Assembly: GCA_034667545.1 (NCBI GenBank)
Contig: JAXDJR010000105.1
Location: forward strand, 1-5,569
DNA from: DATAPE01 sp034667545
Lineage (GTDB): Bacteria; Actinomycetota; CADDZG01; WHSQ01
Length of the DNA: 5,569 bases
Reading direction: 5' to 3'
Shown here: piece after piece, positions 1 to 5,331 of the stretch
Position numbering within the stretch: position 1 is the stretch's first letter
Layout: each line of letters starts with the position of its first letter
Notes under the pieces: model-generated
The model's database searches: none
What the model was told of the DNA's origin: nothing
The model's input: only the letters and a program-made list of their open reading frames with translations
Made by a program: the position numbers and the translations under genes

Positions 1-902
1 ATGCCGAATCCTTGATTCCCCGAGATCCTGTTCCCACGGATAATGACGTTCCGGGAGTCTGTGATGCTGATTCCGCCGGCCGTGTCGTTGCCCGCAGTGT
101 TGTTGTTCTTGATGACGTTGTCGGCGATCAGAGCGGGGCCCTGGCTGATCTCCATGAAGATCCCGTTCCCCGAGTTCTTGGTTACAACGTTGCCCTGGGC
201 GACGAAGTGCCCACATTGGATGTCACACCAGATCCCGTTGTTGATGTTGTCGTGAATGAAAGAGTTGGTGACCGAGAACGAGTGCACCGCCTTGATCCCT
301 GCGGATACTCCGTCGGCGAGCTGCGCACCGTTGTGGTCTATCTCGGAGCCGATGACGGTCAGGCCGTCTTCGGTTCCGCCGATCGCGCTGCGGCCATTCC
401 CATAGAGGTGCATGTCCTTTACCGTGACGTTGCCACCCTGACTGATGGCGCGGCCCGTCGCTCCGCAGTTGTTTCCCGGACACGCGTTTATCGCTCCACC
501 GATGCCGAAGTGCTCGAACCTGATGCCTAGAGCGTTGGAGAGGTCAAAGATGATCTGCGCAGTATCAGTTTTTACGGTAACGCCGTCCCGCCGGGGAGCG
601 GTCCCGATGAATGTGTCACCCGACTTCACCACGATCGGCGAAGTCACGACATAGGTCGCCGGAGCCAGACAAAAGGTCGTTCCCGGGGGCGCCCCGGAAA
701 CCGCCGAGGCTATGTCCTGGCCGTTCGATAGTTGAACCCCGTGGCAGGGCAGAAGAGGGCCATGCCCGCGTGCCGTACTGACCGAGGAGCTCGGCCCCGC
801 AGAGGGGCCTTGACCAGGTGTCGACCGCGAGAAGAACACCACTGCGAGGATCAGGACGGCGACGATCGCCAAGGCCCCGAGGGCCGCCTTCTTGCCGGAC
901 AT
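1..902 (-). CDS. Membrane-anchored right-handed beta-helix repeat protein (N-terminal part, runs off window)
   Basis: The reading frame is open from the ATG at 902 down to the window edge: 300 codons with no stop, so the C-terminus is missing. The start is supported by AGAAAGG at 909-915, six bases upstream. Residues 5-24 are a hydrophobic segment after a Lys pair, fitting a signal anchor or signal peptide. A Pro/Ser/Gly-rich linker follows (about 28-50). From about residue 80 onward the chain has short beta-helix rungs rich in Asn, Gly, Ile and Val, for example around 156-170, 181-191, 207-223, 231-246, 257-269 and 277-297, with motifs such as VTNSFIHDN and LIADNVIKNN. This is the pattern of parallel beta-helix (PbH1/NosD-like, Pfam beta_helix type) proteins, which often bind or cleave polysaccharides outside the cell. 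Cys pairs occur at 141/146 and 226/230 and could form disulfides. The enzymatic role, if any, cannot be told; no catalytic motif is assigned. Confidence 0.88.
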   Translation of the reverse strand, partial: MSGKKAALGALAIVAVLILAVVFFSRSTPGQGPSAGPSSSVSTARGHGPLLPCHGVQLSNGQDIASAVSGAPPGTTFCLAPATYVVTSPIVVKSGDTFIGTAPRRDGVTVKTDTAQIIFDLSNALGIRFEHFGIGGAINACPGNNCGATGRAISQGGNVTVKDMHLYGNGRSAIGGTEDGLTVIGSEIDHNGAQLADGVSAGIKAVHSFSVTNSFIHDNINNGIWCDIQCGHFVAQGNVVTKNSGNGIFMEISQGPALIADNVIKNNNTAGNDTAGGISITDSRNVIIRGNRISGNQGFG

Positions 903-1153
903 CCGTTGCCTTTCTGGTCAGGTGCTGTGAAGGGACTTGGGCGAAGGCCCTCGAGGGGGAGCCCACAAAGGAAGTCTTGGAAAGATCCCTCGACCCTGGC
1001 TTCAGGTCGTGTGCTGAAAGGAGTCGGCTCGACCCCAACCGATCCGGCAAACAGCTCACGGCCGTTCTGCTGAGCCGTGGGTCAAGCATCACACACGCAA
1101 ATGAGAGTTCCTATAAGGCTTCCTCGCAACCCTGAGACGCTGTTTCGGGCCGG
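903..1153. other. Intergenic region upstream of the beta-helix gene
   Basis: These 251 bases lie between the 69-aa ORF and the beta-helix gene. No convincing coding frame is seen on either strand. The only structure noticed is CACGGC (1057-1062) pairing with GCCGTG (1074-1079) across an 11-nt loop. An overlapping alternative pairs CTCA with TGAG around the same site. It could be a weak terminator or attenuator ahead of the beta-helix gene. No U-tract follows and no good -35/-10 pair was found for the gene. Confidence 0.3.
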
Positions 1154-1363
1154 CTAGCGGCGTCCGCGATGGTCTCGGCGGGCGAGCCCTTCGGGAGGGA
1201 CGGAGACACCCGGCCCCCGGTCCTCGAAGATCTCGAAGGCTGTTTGCTTCGCCTCTCGCACCGCCTCTTTCCACCGTCGTTCCTGCTCCGCGCGCTCCGC
1301 GCTTCCAGGGCTACCCGCTTTGGGGGAGTGAAAGGTCCCCTCCTCACGTCGCTTCCTGCGCAT
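1154..1363 (-). CDS. Small charged hypothetical protein, 69 aa
   Basis: I do not recognise a family. The ORF starts at the ATG at 1363, preceded by GGAGGAG with a 5-nt spacer, the strongest SD in the window; a longer start at 1399 lacks such a site. The stop is TAG at 1154-1156. The product opens with a basic stretch (MRRKRREE). A probable amphipathic helix or coiled-coil-like segment spans about residues 21-48 (many Glu/Arg/Lys/Ala, one Trp at 31), and the tail is Pro/Gly- and Arg-rich, ending RRDHRGRR. By hand count there are 18 Arg/Lys and 12 Asp/Glu, so it is net basic. No signal peptide or membrane segment is seen, so it is probably cytoplasmic, perhaps nucleic-acid binding (inference from charge only). 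It lies upstream of the beta-helix gene on the same strand with a gap of about 250 nt, so co-transcription is possible but unproven. It could still be a chance ORF. Confidence 0.5.
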   Translation of the reverse strand: MRRKRREEGTFHSPKAGSPGSAERAEQERRWKEAVREAKQTAFEIFEDRGPGVSVPPEGLARRDHRGRR

Positions 1364-1368
1364 GCCGT

Positions 1369-1375
1369 CTCCTCC
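1369..1375 (-). promoter_or_regulatory. Strong Shine-Dalgarno of the 69-aa ORF
   Basis: GGAGGAG read on the minus strand, with spacer ACGGC before the ATG at 1363. It decides the start of the small ORF in favour of 1363 over the in-frame ATG pair at 1394-1399, and is the main argument that the ORF is translated. Confidence 0.55.
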
Positions 1376-1414
1376 GGGGTTGAGGATCGCCGCCATCACT
1401 CAATAAAGCACAAA

Positions 1415-1443
1415 CGTTTAATCAAACACACAGTAACGCACAA
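1415..1443 (-). promoter_or_regulatory. Candidate promoter for the 69-aa ORF
   Basis: On the minus strand TTGTGC (1443-1438) and TAAACG (1420-1415) are separated by 17 nt. Each matches the sigma-70 consensus at only about three of six positions. Support comes mainly from the position: in the A+T-rich tract, some 50 nt ahead of the strong SD, and overlapping the palindromes at 1412-1427. Low confidence. Confidence 0.2.
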
Positions 1444-1504
1444 GCAACTCAAGCGCTATCAGGAGGCACAACGGAGCCCCCTGAAGGCGTCGGTCCCAGC
1501 TTTC

Positions 1505-1533
1505 TTGTAGGCGCCCCGCTCATCCGTTATGGT
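1505..1533 (+). promoter_or_regulatory. Candidate promoter for the ABC exporter operon
   Basis: TTGTAG (1505-1510) and TATGGT (1528-1533) are separated by 17 nt. The -10 keeps the TA...T positions; the -35 keeps only TTG. It would give a leader of about 105 nt before the GTG at 1646. Weak evidence by eye. Confidence 0.25.
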
Positions 1534-1645
1534 TAGCCGGTTGTTGCTCCTCGGTTGACGTCCGGCACTCGCGCCTCGCGGCCCACCCTCGGCCCGCCGA
1601 GTTTTCGCGTCCCGTTTTCTCCGCAATTCCCTCGAAGGAGTACCT

Positions 1646-2521
1646 GTGACACAGCTCGTTTCAAGCACGTCCACAATCGAAGACCATCCGTCCTCCGTGC
1701 CGGCGAACGCCGTGGAGGTCGTCGACCTGCGCAAGGAGTTCCTGCGGCGCGACCGGCGCGAGGGCCGTTTCTCTCGCCGTAAGCGCGTTCCGGCGCTGAA
1801 GGATGTCACCTTCACGATCGCCGAGGGAGAGTGTGTTGCCATCCTGGGCCAGAACGGTTCCGGAAAGTCGACGCTCGTAAGGCTGCTCTCGACGTTATTG
1901 CTGCACGACGGGGGCAGCGCCCGGATCTTTGGGTACGACGTGTTCGAGAACCCGCGCCCGGTGAGGCGTTTGGTCAATCGCGTATCGGTGGAGGCTTCCT
2001 TTTTCAAGAAGATGTCGTCGGCCGAGAACCTTAGTTATGCAGCGAGGTTCTACGGCATGACGCCGGCAGAGACCCGCGAGAAGATCCCAGAGATCCTCGG
2101 AAAGGTCGGTTTCCCTCCCGAGCGCCGTAATGAGTCTATGGAGCAGCTGTCACGTGGGATGCAGCAGAAGATCGCGCTTGCTCGCGCTCTGCTCACATCT
2201 CCAGTCTTACTTCTGCTCGACGAGCCCACGACTGGTCTTGACCCCCGGTCGAAGCTCGAGGTGCAGGATTTCATCCGCGAGGTCCGGAGCATCCATAACG
2301 TCACGATCCTGCTGTGCACCCATGACCTCGACGAGGCCGAGGTGCTTGCCGACCGAGTTGGGATCTTGCATCGGGGCGAATTGCTTTCGCTCGAGCCGGT
2401 GGCCGACCTGAAGGCGCGCTACGGCGCGGTCACCCTCGAGGAAGCCTTCTTCGCAGCCACCGGAACGAGCTTCGAACACGAGGAAGACAACGATCCGTCC
2501 GCGGGGATGGCCGACTCATGA
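1646..2521 (+). CDS. ABC-2-type exporter ATP-binding protein
   Basis: This 291-aa cytoplasmic ATPase energises the exporter whose membrane part is the next gene. The GTG start at 1646 is set by AAGGAG at 1635-1640 with a 5-nt spacer. The nucleotide-binding domain begins near residue 22 and holds Walker A GQNGSGKST (68-76), signature LSRGM (168-172, replacing the common LSGGQ), Walker B LLLLDEP (188-194), D-loop GLDP (197-200) and switch His226 in THDLDEAE. This arrangement and length fit the daunorubicin-resistance (DrrA-like) and CcmA-type ATPases of ABC-2 exporters. A basic insert (about 33-47, RRDRREGRFSRRKR) lies between the first two strands, and the acidic C-terminal tail follows the short regulatory extension. 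Oddly, the Q-loop position holds Val115 followed by Glu116 rather than Gln. The gene ends in an ATGA overlap with the permease, so the two are translationally coupled. The substrate is unknown. Confidence 0.95.
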   Translation: MTQLVSSTSTIEDHPSSVPANAVEVVDLRKEFLRRDRREGRFSRRKRVPALKDVTFTIAEGECVAILGQNGSGKSTLVRLLSTLLLHDGGSARIFGYDVFENPRPVRRLVNRVSVEASFFKKMSSAENLSYAARFYGMTPAETREKIPEILGKVGFPPERRNESMEQLSRGMQQKIALARALLTSPVLLLLDEPTTGLDPRSKLEVQDFIREVRSIHNVTILLCTHDLDEAEVLADRVGILHRGELLSLEPVADLKARYGAVTLEEAFFAATGTSFEHEEDNDPSAGMADS

Positions 2522-3351
2522 AGGCTCCGGCGGGAACGTTGCGATCCGAGTTCATCGGACTTGGTGGGATCGTCGAGCGCAACGCCTACCTGGTCAAGCG
2601 CTACGTCTGGTGGGAGGTCGCGTTCTTCCTGTGGACGGTCGCGAATACCCTCACTATCGTCTTCATCGCGAAGGGCGTGGCCGCTTCCGGAGGCAAGCTC
2701 GACGTCAACCGCCAGACCACGATCCTCCTTATCGGAGGCGTGATCTGGGCGTACCTCGGGATCATCTTCGAGATCTTGACCGAGACGGTCGCCTGGGAAC
2801 GGTGGGAGGGCACGATCGAGTACACGTTCATGGCCCCCTTGTCGCGCCCCATCCATCTGCTCGGCATGGGCATCTTCGCGGTGGGTTACGGGGTCCTGAG
2901 GGCCGGGCTGCTGTTCTCGGTGATCGCGTTCTTCTTTCACCTGGTCATGCCCCATGCCAACTTCGTGGCGGCACTCATTATCTTGGCGATCGCCTCGGTG
3001 TCCTTCATCGGGCTCGGGATGATGACGGCGGTTCTCCCTCTGGTCTCGCCGGAAAAAGGGTCCCAGCTCGGGTTCATCGCCCAGGGCATGTTGCTTGTGG
3101 TGTCAGGCGTCTATTACAGCGTCAAGGTCCTGCCGGCTCCGATGCAGGCGTTGTCGAAGATCTCTCCGGCAACCTACGCGCTCGAGGCGATCCGATCGTC
3201 GATCCTCGAGGGGGCCTCGTTGGGATCCTTGTGGCATGACATCTGGCCGCTGATCGTCATCGGTGTGATCTCCATACCTCTCGGACTTGGTGTATTCCGA
3301 AGGGGCGAGCGCTACGCCAAGAAGCACGGCAAGCTGAAACGTTCGGGTTGA
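2518..3351 (+). CDS. ABC-2-type transporter permease
   Basis: This 277-aa inner-membrane subunit pairs with the ATPase just upstream. Its ATG overlaps the ATPase stop as ATGA, so no separate SD is needed. About six hydrophobic segments can be seen: roughly residues 34-52, 69-87, 114-141, 148-174, 184-204 and 243-260. The cytoplasmic N-terminus and basic C-terminal tail (RRGERYAKKHGKLKRSG) fit the ABC-2 membrane family. Between the second and third segments lies ERWEGTIEYTFMAPLSRP (94-111), the family's cytosolic motif where a re-rGTlE-ll-aP-sr pattern is usual and which contacts the ATPase. The segment SGVYYSVKVLPAPMQ followed by SPATYALEAIR (196-226) is the conserved ABC-2 extracellular loop and return helix. 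Such two-gene systems export drugs, lipids, polysaccharides or peptides; nothing here selects among these. Confidence 0.93.
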   Translation: MKAPAGTLRSEFIGLGGIVERNAYLVKRYVWWEVAFFLWTVANTLTIVFIAKGVAASGGKLDVNRQTTILLIGGVIWAYLGIIFEILTETVAWERWEGTIEYTFMAPLSRPIHLLGMGIFAVGYGVLRAGLLFSVIAFFFHLVMPHANFVAALIILAIASVSFIGLGMMTAVLPLVSPEKGSQLGFIAQGMLLVVSGVYYSVKVLPAPMQALSKISPATYALEAIRSSILEGASLGSLWHDIWPLIVIGVISIPLGLGVFRRGERYAKKHGKLKRSG

Positions 3352-3387
3352 ACGCTCGTATGGGCACGGGCGCCCTTCTGGTTGAGC

Positions 3388-3412
3388 GGCGCGTCTTGAA
3401 GACGTGGACGCC
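3388..3412 (+). terminator. Weak dyad downstream of the ABC operon
   Basis: CGTCTT (3392-3397) and AAGACG (3399-3404) are exact inverted arms around one base, which folds as a 5-bp stem with a TGA loop. Outer GGCG (3388-3391) and CGCC (3409-3412) could extend it imperfectly. It sits 36 nt after the permease stop. No T-run follows, so termination is only possible; a protein-binding site is an alternative. Confidence 0.25.
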
Positions 3413-3477
3413 GGACATTCTGCTCGGTGTGGTCTTGCTCACTGCAACCCGTCCCTTGAAGGCGTTGCATCTCGCTC

Positions 3478-3747
3478 ATGAGACTTCCCTCGCGATCGGT
3501 CTGTGCAGGCGTGCTTGCGGCAGCGATGATCAGCGTGGTACCCGCCTCGGCTCGCTTCGTCAACCATCACCAGACCAACCCATACAAGTGCACCGGTCAG
3601 CAAGTGTGGTTCTACGACTGGCATCCGGGCAGCGACGGGATGGGTGGCTATGGCTTCTGGGACGACGACGTGAAGGTGTGCCAGGGGCCATGGCGGTTCA
3701 CCCAGCGATGGCTCCACTGGACCAAGAACCGCGTAAACGGCAAGTAG
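3478..3747 (+). CDS. Small secreted Trp-rich protein, unknown family
   Basis: An 89-aa protein I do not recognise. The N-terminus is a classical signal peptide: Arg residues at 2 and 6, a hydrophobic core at about 9-22, and a VPASA cleavage motif ending at residue 25. The predicted mature part is about 64 aa. It contains six Trp (44, 48, 61, 72, 78, 81), several Tyr/Phe and Gly, and just two Cys (38 and 68) that could form one disulfide. Few hydrophobic aliphatic residues are present. The ATG at 3478 is the only possible start, because an in-frame TGA lies at 3457-3459. The nearest SD-like GAAGG (3458-3462) is 15 nt away, too far to be strong, so translation may be weak. It is one of a run of plus-strand genes after the exporter and 106 nt ahead of the cupredoxin gene. 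Export substrate, inhibitor or binding protein are all open. Confidence 0.72.
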   Translation: MRLPSRSVCAGVLAAAMISVVPASARFVNHHQTNPYKCTGQQVWFYDWHPGSDGMGGYGFWDDDVKVCQGPWRFTQRWLHWTKNRVNGK

Positions 3748-3760
3748 CGGCCGCCGGCGA

Positions 3761-3787
3761 CAATCCTCCCGATGGTCAATCCTCCCG
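3761..3787 (+). repeat. Two direct copies of CAATCCTCCCG
   Basis: The 11-mer CAATCCTCCCG occurs at 3761-3771 and again at 3777-3787, a 16-nt period, in the leader before the cupredoxin gene. Each copy contains CCTCC, complementary to the GGAGG of that gene's SD (3842-3848). Further on, GTTACG (3795-3800) and CGTAAC (3825-3830) are exact inverted arms that could bring them closer. The repeat is seen directly; a regulatory role is inference. Confidence 0.5.
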
Positions 3788-3853
3788 CGTCCCTGTTACG
3801 TACAACCCACAACTGATACCAACGCGTAACGAGACGAATCCAAGGAGGGCGGA

Positions 3854-4384
3854 ATGGGAAGCCAAGGTCAAGCACGGGTGTTTTTCGCCCGGCGGCTGGG
3901 CAGATTGATCACTTTGGGGGGAGCAGCCTGCCTCGCGGTGGCGTTCGTAGCTTGTGGTGGGAGTAGCAGCCCTCCTGCTGCCGGCGGTCCGGCTCACACG
4001 AGCTCACAGTCGTCCCCGAAGAAGAGCACCAGCAGCGGTGGTTCGAGCCAGGCCACGTCAAGCAAGACCATCGCGGGACTGCAGGTCAACTTCAAGAAGA
4101 GCGCCGACGTCAGCAACAAGTCGTCGATCGAGATCACGACCAATGACTTCTACTTCAGTCCGACCGTGCTCAAGGGCAAGCCGGGCCAATCGGTGACCCT
4201 CCATCTCAAGAACGAAGGTACCGTGACGCACAACTTCACGCTGCCCTCCGGGCACATCAGTAAAAATCTTGCGGTGGGTCAGACCGCCACGGTCAAAGTC
4301 ACGTTCCCGAAATCGGGGACCGTGCTTTTCCACTGCGCCTTCCACCAACTCAGCGGGATGCGAGGCGCGCTCCAGAGCTCGTAA
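3854..4384 (+). CDS. Cupredoxin-domain lipoprotein (type-1 copper site)
   Basis: A 176-aa exported blue-copper-type protein. The ATG at 3854 has an excellent SD, AAGGAGG at 3842-3848 with a 5-nt spacer. The N-terminus has Arg/Lys-poor charge (RR at 13-14), a hydrophobic core (about 19-32) and the lipobox-like FVAC ending at Cys34, so it is probably lipid-anchored on the outer face of the membrane. Phe at the -3 position is less usual than Leu. A low-complexity Ser/Gly/Pro/Lys linker (35-70) follows, then a cupredoxin fold (about 92-176) with the four expected ligands: His126 in THNFTL, Cys161, His164 and Met169. The Cys-x2-His-x4-Met spacing is that of plastocyanin. Such proteins carry electrons or buffer copper in the envelope; the partner is not identifiable here. 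Confidence 0.92.
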   Translation: MGSQGQARVFFARRLGRLITLGGAACLAVAFVACGGSSSPPAAGGPAHTSSQSSPKKSTSSGGSSQATSSKTIAGLQVNFKKSADVSNKSSIEITTNDFYFSPTVLKGKPGQSVTLHLKNEGTVTHNFTLPSGHISKNLAVGQTATVKVTFPKSGTVLFHCAFHQLSGMRGALQSS

Positions 4385-4395
4385 GGGTCGTGGAC

Positions 4396-4434
4396 GCTTG
4401 CTCAGGCGTTGCCTATCGGTGGCAAAGCGCAAGC
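4396..4434 (+). terminator. Stem-loop after the cupredoxin gene
   Basis: Starting 12 nt after the TAA, GCTTGC (4396-4401) pairs with GCAAGC (4429-4434). Inside this, after a 4-nt bulge, GCGTTGCC (4406-4413) pairs with GGCAAAGC (4421-4428) with one mismatch around a 7-nt loop. The combined structure is a plausible intrinsic terminator of the type lacking a U-tract that is often proposed in high-GC bacteria. No T-run follows. Its presence argues that the hydrolase does not start as far upstream as 4409. Confidence 0.45.
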
Positions 4435-4534
4435 TCAGCGGCGCCCCTTCGACTCCTGTTGTCCGATGGGACGGGACACTCCATCGCAGAAAGCTGTCCG
4501 CGACCTGCGCCTGTGGGGACCGAGCGCGCCAGCC

Positions 4535-4553
4535 CATAAGGTGCTCACTTATG
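4535..4553. promoter_or_regulatory. Palindrome CATAAG-N7-CTTATG upstream of the hydrolase
   Basis: Perfect 6-bp inverted arms, CATAAG (4535-4540) and CTTATG (4548-4553), with GTGCTCA between them. It lies 26 nt before the chosen hydrolase start and after the putative terminator. The size and spacing suit a dimeric repressor or activator site. No convincing -35/-10 pair was found next to it. The operator call is inference. Confidence 0.35.
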
Positions 4554-4579
4554 CGAGAGAGCGTTCGGACGGGGCGTTG

Positions 4580-5287
4580 ATGGGCAAGTCCATCCAGTCG
4601 CGCCGCCCCCCCGCCGATCTCCAGAACCGCTCTTTCCGCCGCATGGTCGACTTCGGTAAGCACCGGACTGCCGGAACTGGCTACATGTCATATTCCGATC
4701 GCGCAGGACCCAGCGTGATCGTGCTGCACGAATTCTTCGGACTGCAGCAGTCCTTCATGACCTACGCAGATCGCCTCAATGAGGAAGGTTTCACCGTGCT
4801 GGCCCCCGATCTCTACGACGGGACGATCGCCGACTCGGTGGACTCGGCCCGCGCCATGGCCCGATCACTCGATGCCGAGCGCACGATCGGCAAGATCAAA
4901 GCGGCGGCGGAGCATCTCACCGATAACTGGCACCCGCGACTAGGGGTCGTGGGCTTCTCGCTCGGGGCGAGCTTCGCAGTCGAACTGGCTCAGGATCTGC
5001 CCACGGAGGGCGCAGTCCTCTATTACGGGCTGGGCGACTTCGACCTCAAGCGCTGGAACTCGCCTTGTCTCGGGCACTTCGCCGAGCAAGACGAGTGGGA
5101 GCCGCGGCCAGACGCAGAGGCAGCTTTCGCAGAGTTGGAGAAACTGGACGTCGATGTCGAGATGCATCTTTATCCGGGGGTTGGCCATTGGTTCGCCAAT
5201 GCCGACGTCCTCTCGGCTTACGATCCACCCGCTGCGGAGCTCGCCTTCGAGCGCACTGTCGACTTCTTCCACCACTACCTCTCGTAG
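4580..5287 (+). CDS. Dienelactone hydrolase family alpha/beta hydrolase
   Basis: A 235-aa (from 4580) cytosolic hydrolase of the DLH family, which cleaves ester or lactone bonds. Visible marks are VIVLHEFFGL (46-55, the strand and HE near the oxyanion region), the nucleophile elbow GFSLGA with Ser127 (codon at 4958), Asp171 in AEQDEW (codon at 5090) and His203 in GVGHWFAN (codon at 5186), giving a Ser-Asp-His triad in family order. Classical dienelactone hydrolases have Cys at the nucleophile, so the substrate may differ from dienelactone. The start is uncertain. The frame is open from 4409, but codons before 4580 lack the G/C-ending bias that appears from 4580 on. GGGG at 4571-4574 is a weak SD. 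ATG 4643 (214 aa) is the alternative and lies closer to the conserved core. A run of seven C near 4606 sits in the uncertain N-terminus. The MOSC gene follows after 44 nt. Confidence 0.9.
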   Translation: MGKSIQSRRPPADLQNRSFRRMVDFGKHRTAGTGYMSYSDRAGPSVIVLHEFFGLQQSFMTYADRLNEEGFTVLAPDLYDGTIADSVDSARAMARSLDAERTIGKIKAAAEHLTDNWHPRLGVVGFSLGASFAVELAQDLPTEGAVLYYGLGDFDLKRWNSPCLGHFAEQDEWEPRPDAEAAFAELEKLDVDVEMHLYPGVGHWFANADVLSAYDPPAAELAFERTVDFFHHYLS

Positions 5288-5298
5288 GCGGCCATATG

Positions 5299-5317
5299 CT
5301 CTCCGGCGACCGGAGAG
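5299..5317 (+). promoter_or_regulatory. Perfect hairpin between hydrolase and MOSC genes
   Basis: CTCTCCGG (5299-5306) and CCGGAGAG (5310-5317) are exact complements around a CGA loop: an 8-bp stem with a 3-nt loop. It starts 12 nt after the hydrolase stop and ends 14 nt before the MOSC ATG, just ahead of that gene's SD. No U-tract follows, so it may be a no-tail terminator, an mRNA-stabilising 3' hairpin, or an operator. Confidence 0.5.
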
Positions 5318-5331
5318 ACGATGAGGGAGCG

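Larger units (their letters stand above)
1364..1645. other. Divergent intergenic region with A+T-rich tract
   Basis: This separates the minus-strand genes on the left from the plus-strand ABC operon and should contain promoters for both directions. Positions about 1396-1450 are markedly richer in A and T than the surroundings and contain the perfect palindrome AAACGTTT (1412-1419), overlapping the near-palindrome GTTTAATCAAAC (1416-1427). The rest is G+C-rich without a credible coding frame. A TTGACG at 1555-1560 resembles a -35 box but has no -10 at the right distance. Confidence 0.5.

Noticed and set aside
12..530. Plus-strand open frame of 172 codons
   Set aside because: It is the complement of the beta-helix gene. 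The minus-strand frame has a signal anchor, repeat pattern and SD, while this one gives an Asp/Val-rich product with no recognisable features.
616..1092. Minus-strand open frame of 158 codons
   Set aside because: It overlaps the first part of the beta-helix gene in another frame, has no SD and gives low-complexity Arg/Ser-rich sequence.
1461..1466. AGGAGG on the plus strand, a possible SD
   Set aside because: No ATG, GTG or TTG follows at a usable distance, so it starts no gene.
1169..1510. Plus-strand open frame of 113 codons
   Set aside because: Antisense to the 69-aa ORF and running through the A+T-rich control tract; no SD before its start.
3348..3908. Plus-strand frame starting at a TTG that overlaps the permease stop
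   Set aside because: The overlap looks like coupling, but the frame crosses the signal-peptide gene, the leader with repeats and the start of the cupredoxin, and its product has no protein-like pattern.
4409..4579. TTG at 4409 as the start of the hydrolase
   Set aside because: It lies inside the putative terminator stem-loop, has no SD, and the following codons lack the gene's G/C-ending bias; the DLH core begins much later.
4384..4579. Possible tRNA or small RNA in the gap (CCTTCGACTCC resembles a T-arm)
   Set aside because: No acceptor stem, anticodon arm or D-arm could be matched around it.
4058..4663. Minus-strand open frame of 201 codons
   Set aside because: Shadow of the cupredoxin gene and the following gap; the plus-strand frame has intact copper ligands.
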